64,000 bases of DNA from Paracoccus bogoriensis. GTDB taxonomy: Bacteria; Pseudomonadota; Alphaproteobacteria; Rhodobacterales; Rhodobacteraceae. The notes beneath the pieces are model-generated. The model was not told the origin of the DNA and searched no databases. It saw only the letters and a program-made list of their open reading frames with translations. Both the position numbers and the translations under genes were made by a program. This document shows, one piece after another, positions 31,055 to 41,801 of this stretch; position 1 is the stretch's first letter, and each line of letters starts with the position of its first letter. The stretch covers positions 41,620 to 105,619 of the forward strand of contig NZ_JAHYSR010000011.1 in NCBI RefSeq assembly GCF_019431455.1. The letters run 5' to 3'.

Positions 31055-31499
31055 TGCGGTGGCTCCGCGCTCGTGCCTGACCCCTTCATGGGGTGCCATG
31101 ACTCTGCGCCTATCAGTGCCATGACAGCCGATCGGAACAGCCTGCTTTCGCGGGCGGGTTTTCCCTTGGCCCTCTCGCAAGGCCCATGCGGTTGGGGTCG
31201 TCGCGCGCGAGGCTGAACGAACATCTTTTCTGGCAGGACCAGGGGGCGGCCTCCGCCGGTAAACGAACTTCTGAATCCGGATTGCGCCGGATGGCAAGGT
31301 CGCCGCCGTCCTTGATGTGACCATCGCCCCTGGATCTGCCCGAGCCGCTGGCCGATGGGTCGGACAAGCAGCCCGCGCGGTGCATCCGCGAATCCGGGCC
31401 TTCGCCGGGTCGAGGGTATCGCAGTCAAGGGCGAGGGGCGCGCTGCGCCCGCCCAAGCCGCCCCTTACCGCCGATAGCCAGGGTTGTCGGGCCGAGGCG
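31055..31499. other. Convergent intergenic region after rnd
   Basis: 445 bp between the ends of rnd and the PAS-domain gene. No convincing gene or known ncRNA is recognised. It holds a 10-bp direct repeat gtgccatgac at 31093 and 31116 (23 bp apart), a small cccc-ttca-tgggg hairpin just before it at 31081-31093, and the weak rnd terminator candidate. An unannotated small RNA cannot be excluded. Confidence 0.5.
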
Positions 31500-32267
31500 T
31501 CAGGGCGTTTCGGGCGGTTTTGCCCCCTGAACGATGTAAAATCGCGCGCGCCGTTCCTCGGGGGTGATCCCGCTATCCTCGGGGCCGAAGCCTCGGCCCG
31601 ACGACCGGGGCTGGCGCGGCTGGGGTCGGGGAAGAAAGCCGTCACCCGTCTCGGCAAAGCCCAGGATCGAGGGCGAGGGGGTCAGCGTGACGCCGCCGTC
31701 GATCACGGGCATGACGCGGTCCGAGACCAGATCGAAACGACGCGGCGCCTCGCCCATGTCGCCCTGGAACACCAGGCAGCCGAGTGCGCGCGTCACATCC
31801 CCCAGATCGGACCGCAGCGGCATCAGCAGCATCTGCCCCTTCAGCGCAGGGCGCGCATAGCCAGCCGGCGATGCCAGCCGCAGTTCCGCAATCTGCGGCG
31901 CCTTGAACACGCTTTCCAGCACATCCGACAATCTGCCGCGGGACGAGGGGTTCAGAAAGGCACAGATCGGCATACCGCGCACCTCCATCCCCATCAGGTC
32001 GATCAGGTGGCGTCCCGCCAGCCTGATCCGCGCGGCGCCGGGTGCGATCCGCTCAAGGATGAAGGCATTCTCGATGGCGCTGGAAAAGCCGCGCGGGTCC
32101 ACATCGGAACGTGCCGGAACCGCCCGCCCCCCGCGCAAGAGGTTCCAGTAGCGCCGTATCTCGTGCAGCATGGTCTCTGCCCGACCGACGCCGTTGATGC
32201 CAAGGCGCGGCACGGCTTGCGGGCCGTCCCGGTCGGGCAGGTCGGAACCGGTCTCATGATCGCTCAT
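31500..32267 (-). CDS. PAS domain protein (PAS_5-like)
   Basis: 255 residues from ATG 32267. The first ~165 residues resemble the alphaproteobacterial PAS_5 family (PF07310): EIRRYWNLLRGGRAVPARSD, then the DVDPRGFSSAIENAFILERI block and a RIRLAGRHLIDLMGMEVRGM PAS core. No output domain (kinase, GGDEF, HTH) is present; the C-terminus is a proline- and arginine-rich, probably disordered tail. Likely a small-ligand or redox sensor acting through an unknown partner. It is divergent from gmk with 199 bp between. Confidence 0.75.
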   Translation of the reverse strand: MSDHETGSDLPDRDGPQAVPRLGINGVGRAETMLHEIRRYWNLLRGGRAVPARSDVDPRGFSSAIENAFILERIAPGAARIRLAGRHLIDLMGMEVRGMPICAFLNPSSRGRLSDVLESVFKAPQIAELRLASPAGYARPALKGQMLLMPLRSDLGDVTRALGCLVFQGDMGEAPRRFDLVSDRVMPVIDGGVTLTPSPSILGFAETGDGFLPRPQPRQPRSSGRGFGPEDSGITPEERRARFYIVQGAKPPETP

Positions 32268-32466
32268 GCTGCGCCTCGTTACACACGGAACAGACAGGCA
32301 GCCTTCTGCGCCTGAAATCACCCGTGCAGCATAGCCGGATCAAGCTGTCATGCCGAGTCCTTCGTTACCGGATGGTTAAGTTTGCCGCGCGGCTTTCGCG
32401 AAAGCCTTGACCCGCTGGCCGGGCCGTTGCATCCCCCCTTGCAATCGCCAGACCAAAGGAAGCCTG

Positions 32467-33105
32467 ATGATGATGCGCACCGGTTTGATGGTCATTCTGT
32501 CCTCGCCTTCGGGGGCGGGGAAATCGACTTTGGCGCGGCGTCTGATGGCGTGGGATGACAGCCTGCGTTTCTCGGTCTCGGCCACGACGCGCCCGCCCCG
32601 GCCCGGCGAGGTGGACGGCGTTCATTACCACTTCACCGATACCGACACCTTTCGCCGCATGGTCGCTGACGGGCAGATGCTGGAACATGCCGAAGTGTTC
32701 GGCAATTTCTACGGCACTCCTCGCGCGCCGGTCGAAAAGGCCATGGCCGAGGGGCGCGACACGCTGTTCGATGTGGATTGGCAGGGTGGCCAGCAGATCC
32801 GCGCCTCGGCGCTGGGGCGTCACGTCGTGTCGATCTTCGTGCTGCCCCCCTCGCTGCCCGAACTGGAACGCCGCCTGCGCACGCGCGGCCAGGACAGCGA
32901 TGCGGTCATCGCAGAACGGATGCGGAAAAGCCGGGCCGAGATCAGCCATTGGGCCGAATACGATTACGTCCTTGTCAATGACGATCTGGACAAGACCGAG
33001 GCAAGGCTGCGCGCCATCCTGACCGCCGAGCGGCTGCGCCGCGACCGTCAGACGGGCTTGGGGGGCTTTGTGCAGGCTCTGATGACCGAAGGAACCGAGG
33101 CATGA
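32467..33105 (+). CDS. gmk: Guanylate kinase
   Basis: 212 residues from the first of three ATG codons at 32467, with an aaaggaag ribosome site. Phosphorylates GMP to GDP. P-loop [10 protein letters not shown] at the N-terminus, GMP-binding [19 protein letters not shown], and FGNFYGT. Typical length. It heads a coupled set: its stop overlaps the carbonic anhydrase-like gene by 4 nt, which overlaps the kinase gene. Confidence 0.97.
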   Translation: MMMRTGLMVILSSPSGAGKSTLARRLMAWDDSLRFSVSATTRPPRPGEVDGVHYHFTDTDTFRRMVADGQMLEHAEVFGNFYGTPRAPVEKAMAEGRDTLFDVDWQGGQQIRASALGRHVVSIFVLPPSLPELERRLRTRGQDSDAVIAERMRKSRAEISHWAEYDYVLVNDDLDKTEARLRAILTAERLRRDRQTGLGGFVQALMTEGTEA

Positions 33106-33638
33106 TCTGGGCGCTGGACGGGCTGACCCCGCAGATCGCGCCCGATGCCTGGATCGCGCCCGATGCGCAGGTGATGGGCCGGGTCGTGCTGGAGGCGGCC
33201 AGCTCGGTCTGGTTCGGCGCGGTCCTGCGGGGCGATACCGAAGAGATCCGCGTGGGACAGGGTAGTAATGTTCAGGATCTGTGCTGCCTGCATACCGATC
33301 CCGGCTTTCCGCTTCTGATCGGGGCGGATTGCACCATCGGCCATCGCGCGATCCTGCATGGCTGCCGGATCGGCGACGGTGTGCTGGTCGGTATGGGCGC
33401 CACGATCCTGAACGGCGCCGAGATCGGTCCGGGCGCGCTGATCGGCGCGGGCGCGCTGATCCCCGAAGGGCGGCAGGTGCCGCCGGGCGCGCTGGTGATG
33501 GGAATGCCCGGCAAGGTCGTGCGAATGCTGGATGCCGATGCGCAGGACGGTCTGCGCGCCGCGGCCGGGCGTTACCGCGCGAACGCCGCGCGATTCCAGG
33601 CGGGGCTGCGCGCCTTGGGGCCGGGCGATGTCGGCTGA
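33102..33638 (+). CDS. Gamma-carbonic anhydrase-like left-handed beta-helix protein
   Basis: 178 residues of hexapeptide repeats forming a left-handed beta helix. The three zinc-ligand histidines are present: H64 (CCLHTD), H81 and H86 ([10 protein letters not shown]), with the 5-residue spacing seen in Methanosarcina Cam. The acidic proton-transfer loop of Cam is absent, as in the YrdA/CaiE-like and mitochondrial complex I gamma-CA groups, so carbonic anhydrase activity is uncertain. It is translationally coupled to gmk and to the downstream kinase. Confidence 0.87.
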   Translation: MIWALDGLTPQIAPDAWIAPDAQVMGRVVLEAASSVWFGAVLRGDTEEIRVGQGSNVQDLCCLHTDPGFPLLIGADCTIGHRAILHGCRIGDGVLVGMGATILNGAEIGPGALIGAGALIPEGRQVPPGALVMGMPGKVVRMLDADAQDGLRAAAGRYRANAARFQAGLRALGPGDVG

Positions 33639-34734
33639 ATTGCGGCGCCGCGCCCAGGGCCTTCTGGATGGGGTGCCAGTGCCGATGCTGGCCGTGGATG
33701 CGCAGGCGCGCACCATCGCGGCCAATGCCGCCGCGCGGCTGCTGCTGGGCGAGGATCTGCTTGACCGGCCCTTTGTCACGGTGCTGCGTCATCCGGGTGT
33801 CGTGCAGGCAGTGGATTGGGTTCTGGACCCCGACCGCCATCCCGCCCCCAAGCCAGCCGAAGATTCGACCGCCGCGCCCGGCTGCGCCGAGCTGCGGGCG
33901 CGGCTTGGGGTGGACGGGCGCACGATCATGGCCGAGATCACCGTGGCGCCCCTGTCGCTGCTGATCGGGCGGGGGGCGAGCATTGCCATCCTGGATCGTT
34001 CCGTCGCGGACGAGGCCGAACAGGTGCGCCGCGACTTCGTCGCCAATGTCAGTCACGAACTGAAGACCCCCCTGACCGCGATGCTGGGCTTCATCGAGAC
34101 CCTGCGCGGCCCGGCGCGCGACGATGCCCGCGCCCGCGACCGTTTTCTGGACATCATGGAACGCGAGGCCGGCCGCATGAATCGGCTGATCAGCGATCTG
34201 CTGTCGCTGAGCCGCGTCCAGGCCGAAGAACGGCGCCGTCCCGCGCAGATGCTGGATCTGGCCGGGCTGCTGCGGTCTGTCCTGGCGACGATGGAGCCGC
34301 GCGCCGCGGCCGCCGGGGTGGTGCTGCGGACCGAGGGGCTGGACCAGCCGGTCACGCTGCCGGGCGACGCCGACCAGTTGACGCAGGTGTTTCAGAACCT
34401 GATCGAGAACGGGCTGAAATATGGCGGCTCGGGCGGGCTTCTGGAGGTCGTTCTGCGCCGCATCCCGCACGAGCCGCAACTGCGCGGGCCGGGCTGGTCG
34501 GTCGAGATCGTCGATCACGGCGAAGGAATCGACGAGATCCATCTGCCGCGTCTGACGGAACGGTTCTACCGCGTGGACACCCACCGGTCACGCGAACAGG
34601 GGGGAACGGGGCTGGGCCTGGCCATCGTCAAGCACATCATCAGCCGTCATCGCGGCCGCCTGCGGATCGAGAGCGAGCGCGGCAAGGGCAGCCGGTTCTC
34701 GGTCGTGCTGCCCGAAGATCTTCGCCGCGGTTGA
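33628..34734 (+). CDS. phoR: PhoR-like sensor histidine kinase, no transmembrane segment
   Basis: 368 residues from ATG 33628, overlapping the upstream gene by 11 nt. A PAS-like N-terminus (LLDGVPVPMLAVDAQARTIA onward) leads to the HisKA dimer with phosphoacceptor H143 in FVANVSHELKTPLTAMLGFI, then HATPase_c with N box QNLIENGLKYG, G1 DHGEGI and G2 GGTGLGLAIVKHI. It is most like the phosphate sensor PhoR, but lacks the membrane anchor of the enterobacterial protein and any nearby pst, phoU or phoB. The specific assignment to phosphate is therefore moderate; the kinase class is certain. Confidence 0.8.
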   Translation: MSAELRRRAQGLLDGVPVPMLAVDAQARTIAANAAARLLLGEDLLDRPFVTVLRHPGVVQAVDWVLDPDRHPAPKPAEDSTAAPGCAELRARLGVDGRTIMAEITVAPLSLLIGRGASIAILDRSVADEAEQVRRDFVANVSHELKTPLTAMLGFIETLRGPARDDARARDRFLDIMEREAGRMNRLISDLLSLSRVQAEERRRPAQMLDLAGLLRSVLATMEPRAAAAGVVLRTEGLDQPVTLPGDADQLTQVFQNLIENGLKYGGSGGLLEVVLRRIPHEPQLRGPGWSVEIVDHGEGIDEIHLPRLTERFYRVDTHRSREQGGTGLGLAIVKHIISRHRGRLRIESERGKGSRFSVVLPEDLRRG

Positions 34735-34791
34735 CGGCGCGCGATCTTGGCCGGGCAGGGGCGCTCGCGCCCCGTCGCGTGCCGCGACTCT

Positions 34792-34812
34792 GCCCCGAGA
34801 ATATTTGGACAA
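34792..34812 (+). repeat. Dispersed extragenic motif, copy 3
   Basis: The sequence ending aatatttggacaa, between phoR and rpiA, matches the core at 15941 (tatttggacaa) and 18961. Confidence 0.45.
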
Positions 34813-34887
34813 GGCAAAGGGGCCGGGTCTCGCGCTTTGGCGGCGCATTGCCTATAAGCGGGGCGGGGCCAGAAGAGGGGACAGGAC

Positions 34888-35655
34888 ATGGCGCAGGTAT
34901 CAGAAGTGGATCCGGCCAAGCTGGCGGCGGCGCGGGCTGCCGTGGCGCTGGTGCAGGACGGGATGCGGCTGGGGCTTGGGACGGGCTCGACCGCCAGCGT
35001 GATGGTGCGCGAGCTTGCGGCGCGGGCCGAGGCCGAGGGGCTGCGGCTGCGTTGTGCGGCGACTTCCAAGGCGACGGCCGATCTGGCCGAGAATCTGGGC
35101 CTGCGGGTCGAGGCGCTGGATGCGATCGGCTGGCTGGACCTGACAATCGACGGCGCCGATGAGGTGGACGGCCAGTTGCATCTGATCAAGGGCGGCGGGG
35201 CGGCCCATCTGCGCGAAAAGATCGTGGCGGCGGCGAGTGACCGCATGGTCGTCATCGCGGATCCCGGCAAGGTAGTCGAGACGCTTGGCGCTTTTCCCCT
35301 GCCGGTCGAGGTTCTGGAATTCGGCTTCGAGACCACGCGCAAGCTGATCCGGCGCGCGCTTGAGGGTCTTGAGCTGGGCGGGCGCGACGTGATGCAGCGC
35401 CTGCGCGGCAGCGATCCGGTGATCACGGATGAGGGCAACCTGATCCTGGACCTGCATCTGGGCGAGATCCCCGATCCGGTCGCCCTGGCGCGCGCGCTTT
35501 CGGCCATTCCCGGCGTGGTCGAGCACGGTCTGTTCCTTGGCATGTGCGATCTGGCGATCATCGGGCGGCCCGATGGCGGCGTGACCGAATTGTCGCGCGA
35601 GGCCGATCTTGATGCCGACATGCTGGCGGCCGAGGGGGACCGGGATGGCGTTTGA
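34888..35655 (+). CDS. rpiA: Ribose-5-phosphate isomerase A
   Basis: 255 residues. Interconverts ribose 5-phosphate and ribulose 5-phosphate in the pentose phosphate pathway. LGLGTGSTASVMVREL binds phosphate; TIDGADEVDGQLHLIKGGGAA holds the catalytic aspartates and, just after, AHLREKIVAAAS the catalytic glutamate and lysine. The ribosome site gaggggaca precedes ATG 34888. Its 3' end overlaps gor by 11 nt. It supplies the substrate for prs. Confidence 0.96.
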   Translation: MAQVSEVDPAKLAAARAAVALVQDGMRLGLGTGSTASVMVRELAARAEAEGLRLRCAATSKATADLAENLGLRVEALDAIGWLDLTIDGADEVDGQLHLIKGGGAAHLREKIVAAASDRMVVIADPGKVVETLGAFPLPVEVLEFGFETTRKLIRRALEGLELGGRDVMQRLRGSDPVITDEGNLILDLHLGEIPDPVALARALSAIPGVVEHGLFLGMCDLAIIGRPDGGVTELSREADLDADMLAAEGDRDGV

Positions 35656-37024
35656 CTATGATCTTTTCGTCATCGGCGGCGGTTCGGGCGGCGTCCGGGC
35701 GGCGCGGATCGCGGCATCCGAGCATGGCGCCCGGGTCGGTCTGGCCGAGGAAAGCCGTCTGGGCGGCACCTGCGTCATCCGCGGCTGCGTGCCCAAGAAG
35801 CTGATGATCTTTGCCTCGCAAGCCCGGCTGATGACCGAGGAAATGCGCGGCTATGGCTGGGAGGGCGCCGAGGCGGGCGCCTTCGACTGGTCGGTCTTTC
35901 GCGCCAAGCTGGATGCGGAATTGTCGCGGCTTGAACTGGTTTACCGCGCCGGGCTGACCCGCGCCGGCGTCGATATCCATGATCAACGTGCCGTTATCGC
36001 GGATCATCACACGGTCGAGCTGGCCGACGGCACGCGCAAGACTGCGCGTCATATCCTGATCGCCGCTGGCGGTCGGCCCAGCAAGATCGGCATTCCGGGC
36101 GAGGAGCTGGCGCTGGTCTCGGACGATCTGTTCGTGATGGATGCGCTGCCGCGTCGGGCTCTGCTGGTCGGAGGGGGCTTCATTGCCTGCGAATTCGCCA
36201 CGATCCTGGCGGGCCTGGGTGTCGAGACGGTGCAGGTCTATCGCGGCGATGCTGTCCTGCGTGGCTTCGACCGCGAGGCGCGCGATCTGGCCACGCTGCA
36301 ACTGAGCCAGATCGGTGTCGATCTTCGACTGGGCACGACACCCACGCGGCTGGATCGTGAGGGCGACAAGATCCGTGTGCGTTTCGAGGATGGAACGGAC
36401 GAGCGTTTCGACACGGTCCTCTTCGCCACCGGTCGGATCCCCTACACCGCCGGTCTGGGCCTTGAGAATACCGAGGTCCGGCTGAAGCCCAATGGCGCGA
36501 TCGAGGTCGATGAATGGTCGCAGACCTGCGTGCCCTCGATCTTTGCGGTGGGGGATGTGACCGACCGGGTGAATCTGACTCCGGTGGCGATCCGCGAGGG
36601 ACATGCCTTTGCAGATACCGTCTTTGGCGCAAGGCCGCGCAAGGTGGATCATTCGCTGGTCGCCAGTGCCGTCTATCTGCGCCCCCACGAGGTCGCCAGC
36701 GTCGGCCTGACCGAAGAGCAGGCGCGCGCCAAGGGACCGGTCGATGTCTATGCGACGCAGTTCCGGCCGATGCGTTCGGCCTTTGCCGGCAGCGACGCCA
36801 AGGTGATGATGAAGCTGTTGGTCGATCCCTGCACCGACAGGGTGCTGGGCTGCCACATCTTCGGCCCCGAGGCAGGCGAGATGATCCAGCTGGCTGCCAT
36901 TCCCATCGGCATGGGCGCGACCAAGGCGCAGTTCGATGCCACCATTGCGGTCCACCCCACCGCCGCCGAGGAATTGGTGACAATGCGCGTGCCCACGCGG
37001 CGTCATGCGGAGATTGCGGGCTGA
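35645..37024 (+). CDS. gor: Glutathione-disulfide reductase
   Basis: 459 residues from ATG 35645 (ribosome site gaggggga inside rpiA). FAD-binding GGGSGGVRAAR is at residues 11-21; the redox-active disulfide is C43/C48 in LGGTCVIRGCVPKK. The NADPH domain contains VGGGFIACEFATILAGLGVE with the arginine-bearing VQVYRGDAVLRGFD that prefers NADPH. The C-terminal HPTAAEE contains the catalytic histidine-glutamate pair. It regenerates glutathione, the cofactor used by gloB and perhaps the kappa-like isomerase in this window. Confidence 0.95.
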   Translation: MAFDYDLFVIGGGSGGVRAARIAASEHGARVGLAEESRLGGTCVIRGCVPKKLMIFASQARLMTEEMRGYGWEGAEAGAFDWSVFRAKLDAELSRLELVYRAGLTRAGVDIHDQRAVIADHHTVELADGTRKTARHILIAAGGRPSKIGIPGEELALVSDDLFVMDALPRRALLVGGGFIACEFATILAGLGVETVQVYRGDAVLRGFDREARDLATLQLSQIGVDLRLGTTPTRLDREGDKIRVRFEDGTDERFDTVLFATGRIPYTAGLGLENTEVRLKPNGAIEVDEWSQTCVPSIFAVGDVTDRVNLTPVAIREGHAFADTVFGARPRKVDHSLVASAVYLRPHEVASVGLTEEQARAKGPVDVYATQFRPMRSAFAGSDAKVMMKLLVDPCTDRVLGCHIFGPEAGEMIQLAAIPIGMGATKAQFDATIAVHPTAAEELVTMRVPTRRHAEIAG

Positions 37025-37149
37025 CGATCGCGTGTGCGCGGCCCTCTGCCGCATCGGCGGGGGGCTGTCGCGGGGCTGCGAGGGTTGACATTCCGGCCCC
37101 ATTCCCCAGTTTTCAGACAACGGAAATTCCAAGGAAAGAAGGTCTGCGG

Positions 37150-38418
37150 ATGGCAAATCAGGGGCCCTGGGGCGGAGGCGGTGGCGGGAATGGCGGCGGC
37201 CGGGATGAGGGGGGGCGCGACAGGCGTCCTCCGGCCGGGCGGCCATGGGGCAGCCCACAGCCGCCGAGCGGTCAGAAACCGGGCCGGGGCGATCAGCAGA
37301 TTCCGGAAATCGAGGATCTGATGAAGAAAGGCCAGGAACGCCTGCGCGTCCTGATGGGCGGCGGCGGGGGCGGTGGTCCTGCTGGTCCGGGCCGGGGCCG
37401 GGGCGGTCCAAATTTCTCCATGAACCGCTCGACGCTGGCGGTTGTGGGGCTTGTGGCGCTTGGCCTTTGGGCGGCGGCCAGCTTCTATCGGGTCCAGACA
37501 AACGAATTGTCGGTCGAGTTCCTGTTCGGTCGCGCCGTCTCGGTCGGGACCGAGGGTCTGAACTTTGCCCCTTGGCCCGTGATGCGCGCCGAGGTGGTGC
37601 CCGTCACGAACGAGCGCGTCACCGAGATCGGGACCGGCCGCGCCGGACCAATGGACAGCGGTCTGATGCTGACCCGCGATCAGAACATCGTGGACATGGA
37701 ATATCAGGTCGTCTGGAATATCCGCGATCCGCAGATGTTCCTGTTCAATCTGGCCGATCCCGCCGACACGATTCGCGCAGTGTCGGAGTCGGCCATGCGC
37801 GACATCATCGCACGCAGCGAACTGGCGCCGATCCTCAACCGCGACCGTGGCGCCATCGCCACCGACCTGCGCGAGGCGGTGCAGCGGACGCTGGACGAAT
37901 ACCAGTCGGGCATCAATGTCGTCCGGGTCAACCTTGACCGTGCCGACCCGCCCGCCGAGGTGATCGACGCCTTCCGCGAGGTGCAGGCTGCCCAGCAGGA
38001 ACGCGACCGGCTGGAAAACGAGGCCGATGCCTATGCCAACCGTGTTCTGGCCCAGGGCCGCGGTAACGCAGCGCAGATTCTGGAACAGGCCGAAGCCTAT
38101 CGCGCCGAGGCGGTCAACACCGCCGAGGGTGAGGCCTCGCGCTTCAACTCGATCTATGAGGAATATGTCAGGGCGCCCGACGTGACCCGTCGCCGGATGT
38201 ATCTGGAAACGATGGAGCAGGTTCTGGCCGACGTGCAGAAGATCATCCTGGGCGAGGGCACGGCAGGATCGGGTGTGGTGCCCTATCTGCCGCTTGACCA
38301 GTTGCGCAGCGGCGCAGTGCCGCCGCAGCAGAACCGCAATCAGCCCGGACAGGCGCAATCCGGCCTGACCGGCACGCAGCCCGCAATGGGCGCCGCGACC
38401 ACCGGAGGGACGAACTGA
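37150..38418 (+). CDS. hflK: HflK, SPFH-domain modulator of FtsH
   Basis: 422 residues from ATG 37150. Forms with HflC a periplasm-facing cage around FtsH hexamers. A disordered Gly/Arg/Pro-rich cytosolic N-terminus (residues 1-90) precedes one TM segment (STLAVVGLVALGLWAAASFY), then the SPFH/band-7 domain (NELSVEFLFGRAVSVGTEGL) and a coiled coil (AQQERDRLENEADAYANRVL). The start is preceded by an aaggaaagaagg stretch. It overlaps hflC by one base. No hflX or hfq upstream; gor precedes it instead. Confidence 0.94.
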   Translation: MANQGPWGGGGGGNGGGRDEGGRDRRPPAGRPWGSPQPPSGQKPGRGDQQIPEIEDLMKKGQERLRVLMGGGGGGGPAGPGRGRGGPNFSMNRSTLAVVGLVALGLWAAASFYRVQTNELSVEFLFGRAVSVGTEGLNFAPWPVMRAEVVPVTNERVTEIGTGRAGPMDSGLMLTRDQNIVDMEYQVVWNIRDPQMFLFNLADPADTIRAVSESAMRDIIARSELAPILNRDRGAIATDLREAVQRTLDEYQSGINVVRVNLDRADPPAEVIDAFREVQAAQQERDRLENEADAYANRVLAQGRGNAAQILEQAEAYRAEAVNTAEGEASRFNSIYEEYVRAPDVTRRRMYLETMEQVLADVQKIILGEGTAGSGVVPYLPLDQLRSGAVPPQQNRNQPGQAQSGLTGTQPAMGAATTGGTN

Positions 38419-39599
38419 TGGCCCGCAGATTCTCGCTGACCACGATCGCGCTTCCGGCGGTCTTTGTTGCGGCCGTCGTGGCGGCTTCGTCTCTCTACAT
38501 CGTGGATGAACGTGAAAAGGCGCTTGTGCTGCGTCTGGGTCGTGTTGTCGATGTGCAGGAAACGCCGGGGCTGAATTTCCGCGTGCCCTTCCTTGACAAT
38601 GTGGTCAAATACGACGCGCGCATCCTGGGCCTGCCCACCAGCCCGCTGGAGGTCACACCGCTGGACGATCGCCGTCTGGTCGTGGACGCCTTCGCGCGCT
38701 GGCGCATCACCGATCCGGTGCGCTTCCGTCAGGCGGTGGGGACGGGTGGCATTCCGGCCGCGATGTCGCGGCTGGAACCGATCGTCAGCGCCGCCATCCG
38801 CGAGGTTCTGGGCTCGGTTCCCTCGACGGCGGTGTTGTCGGATGACCGGACGGTGCTGATGAATCAGATCCGCAACGAGGCGCGCAACAATTCGGGCGGG
38901 CTGGGGATCGAGATCATCGACGTGCGCCTGACCCGCACCGATCTGCCCGAGCAGAACCTGAATGCGACCTATGCCCGGATGCGGGCCGAACGGGAACGCG
39001 AGGCCGCCGACGAGATCGCTCGCGGTGGCGAGGCCGCGCAGCGCGTCCGCGCCGCCGCCGATCGGACCGTGGTCGAACTGACCTCGGAGGCGCGGCGCCG
39101 CGCCGAGATCATCCGAGGCGAAGCCGACGCGCAACGCAACGCGATCTATGCCGATGCCTTTGGCCGCGACCCCGAGTTCTTTGCCTTTGTCCGCTCGATG
39201 ACTGCCTATGAGCGGGCGATGATCGGCACGGGTGCCGCGATGGTCCTGTCGCCCGAGGGTGAATTCTTCACCTACCTGCTCGATGACGGCGCGGATCGGG
39301 CCAACCCGCCCTCGGTCCCCGTGCCGCCGGGCAATTCGGCCGCCGAACGGCGCAGTTACGAAAGCGAAGCCAGCCAGGAGGATGAGCTGGTCGAGCCCGT
39401 GATCACTGACCGCGAGGGCAATCCGCTGGGGGAATCGGCCGGCGTAAGGTTGACTCCCGTGCCGGAAAGCCTGACCACCCCGCCGCAGGAGCCGTCCGAG
39501 ATCATCATGCCCGATGCGGTCGAGGATGGCGGCAACGCCCCGGCGGCGGCCCCGGCCGAAGCGCCCACCGAGGCGCCGGCAGAAGCGCCCGCGAATTGA
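38418..39599 (+). CDS. hflC: HflC, SPFH-domain modulator of FtsH
   Basis: 393 residues, longer than E. coli HflC (about 334). N-terminal signal-anchor (TTIALPAVFVAAVVAASSLY), SPFH domain starting VDEREKALVLRLGRVVD, helix MRAEREREAADEIARGGEAA and the conserved DPEFFAFVRSMTAYERAM. From about residue 295 an additional acidic, proline- and alanine-rich tail follows, ending in imperfect EAP repeats encoded by 39545-39595; it is likely disordered and periplasmic. Coupled to hflK. Confidence 0.94.
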   Translation: MARRFSLTTIALPAVFVAAVVAASSLYIVDEREKALVLRLGRVVDVQETPGLNFRVPFLDNVVKYDARILGLPTSPLEVTPLDDRRLVVDAFARWRITDPVRFRQAVGTGGIPAAMSRLEPIVSAAIREVLGSVPSTAVLSDDRTVLMNQIRNEARNNSGGLGIEIIDVRLTRTDLPEQNLNATYARMRAEREREAADEIARGGEAAQRVRAAADRTVVELTSEARRRAEIIRGEADAQRNAIYADAFGRDPEFFAFVRSMTAYERAMIGTGAAMVLSPEGEFFTYLLDDGADRANPPSVPVPPGNSAAERRSYESEASQEDELVEPVITDREGNPLGESAGVRLTPVPESLTTPPQEPSEIIMPDAVEDGGNAPAAAPAEAPTEAPAEAPAN

Positions 39600-39610
39600 G
39601 GACAGGAATT

Positions 39611-39638
39611 GAATGGGCGGGGATTACCCCGCCCATTC
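39611..39638 (+). terminator. Hairpin after hflKC
   Basis: Perfect 12-bp stem gaatgggcgggg / ccccgcccattc with loop atta, starting 12 nt after the hflC stop. It lacks a T-run, so termination may be partial. Confidence 0.65.
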
Positions 39639-39766
39639 TGCAACAGAAATCACAATCTGTTCACAACCCGAGAGCGTGGATTTCTTGCAACTGATCCCCA
39701 GATCAGGATCAAATGCGAAAACGGCAGCGGGATAAAAGCCCCTGCCGCTCAATTGAGAGGTTGTCC

Positions 39767-41783
<2,017 letters not shown>

Positions 41784-41801
41784 TAGCAACGGGCGCGCGC
41801 G

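Noticed and set aside
31055..31499. Possible 6S, tmRNA or RNase P RNA gene
   Set aside because: None of the conserved core sequences of these RNAs could be found on either strand.
33102..33638. Functional link between the gamma-carbonic anhydrase-like gene and DabAB
   Set aside because: The genes are 30 kb apart in unrelated operons; no sequence evidence joins them.
39540..39597. EAP-encoding tandem repeat as a CRISPR or other array
   Set aside because: It is in-frame low-complexity coding sequence at the end of hflC; no spacer structure.
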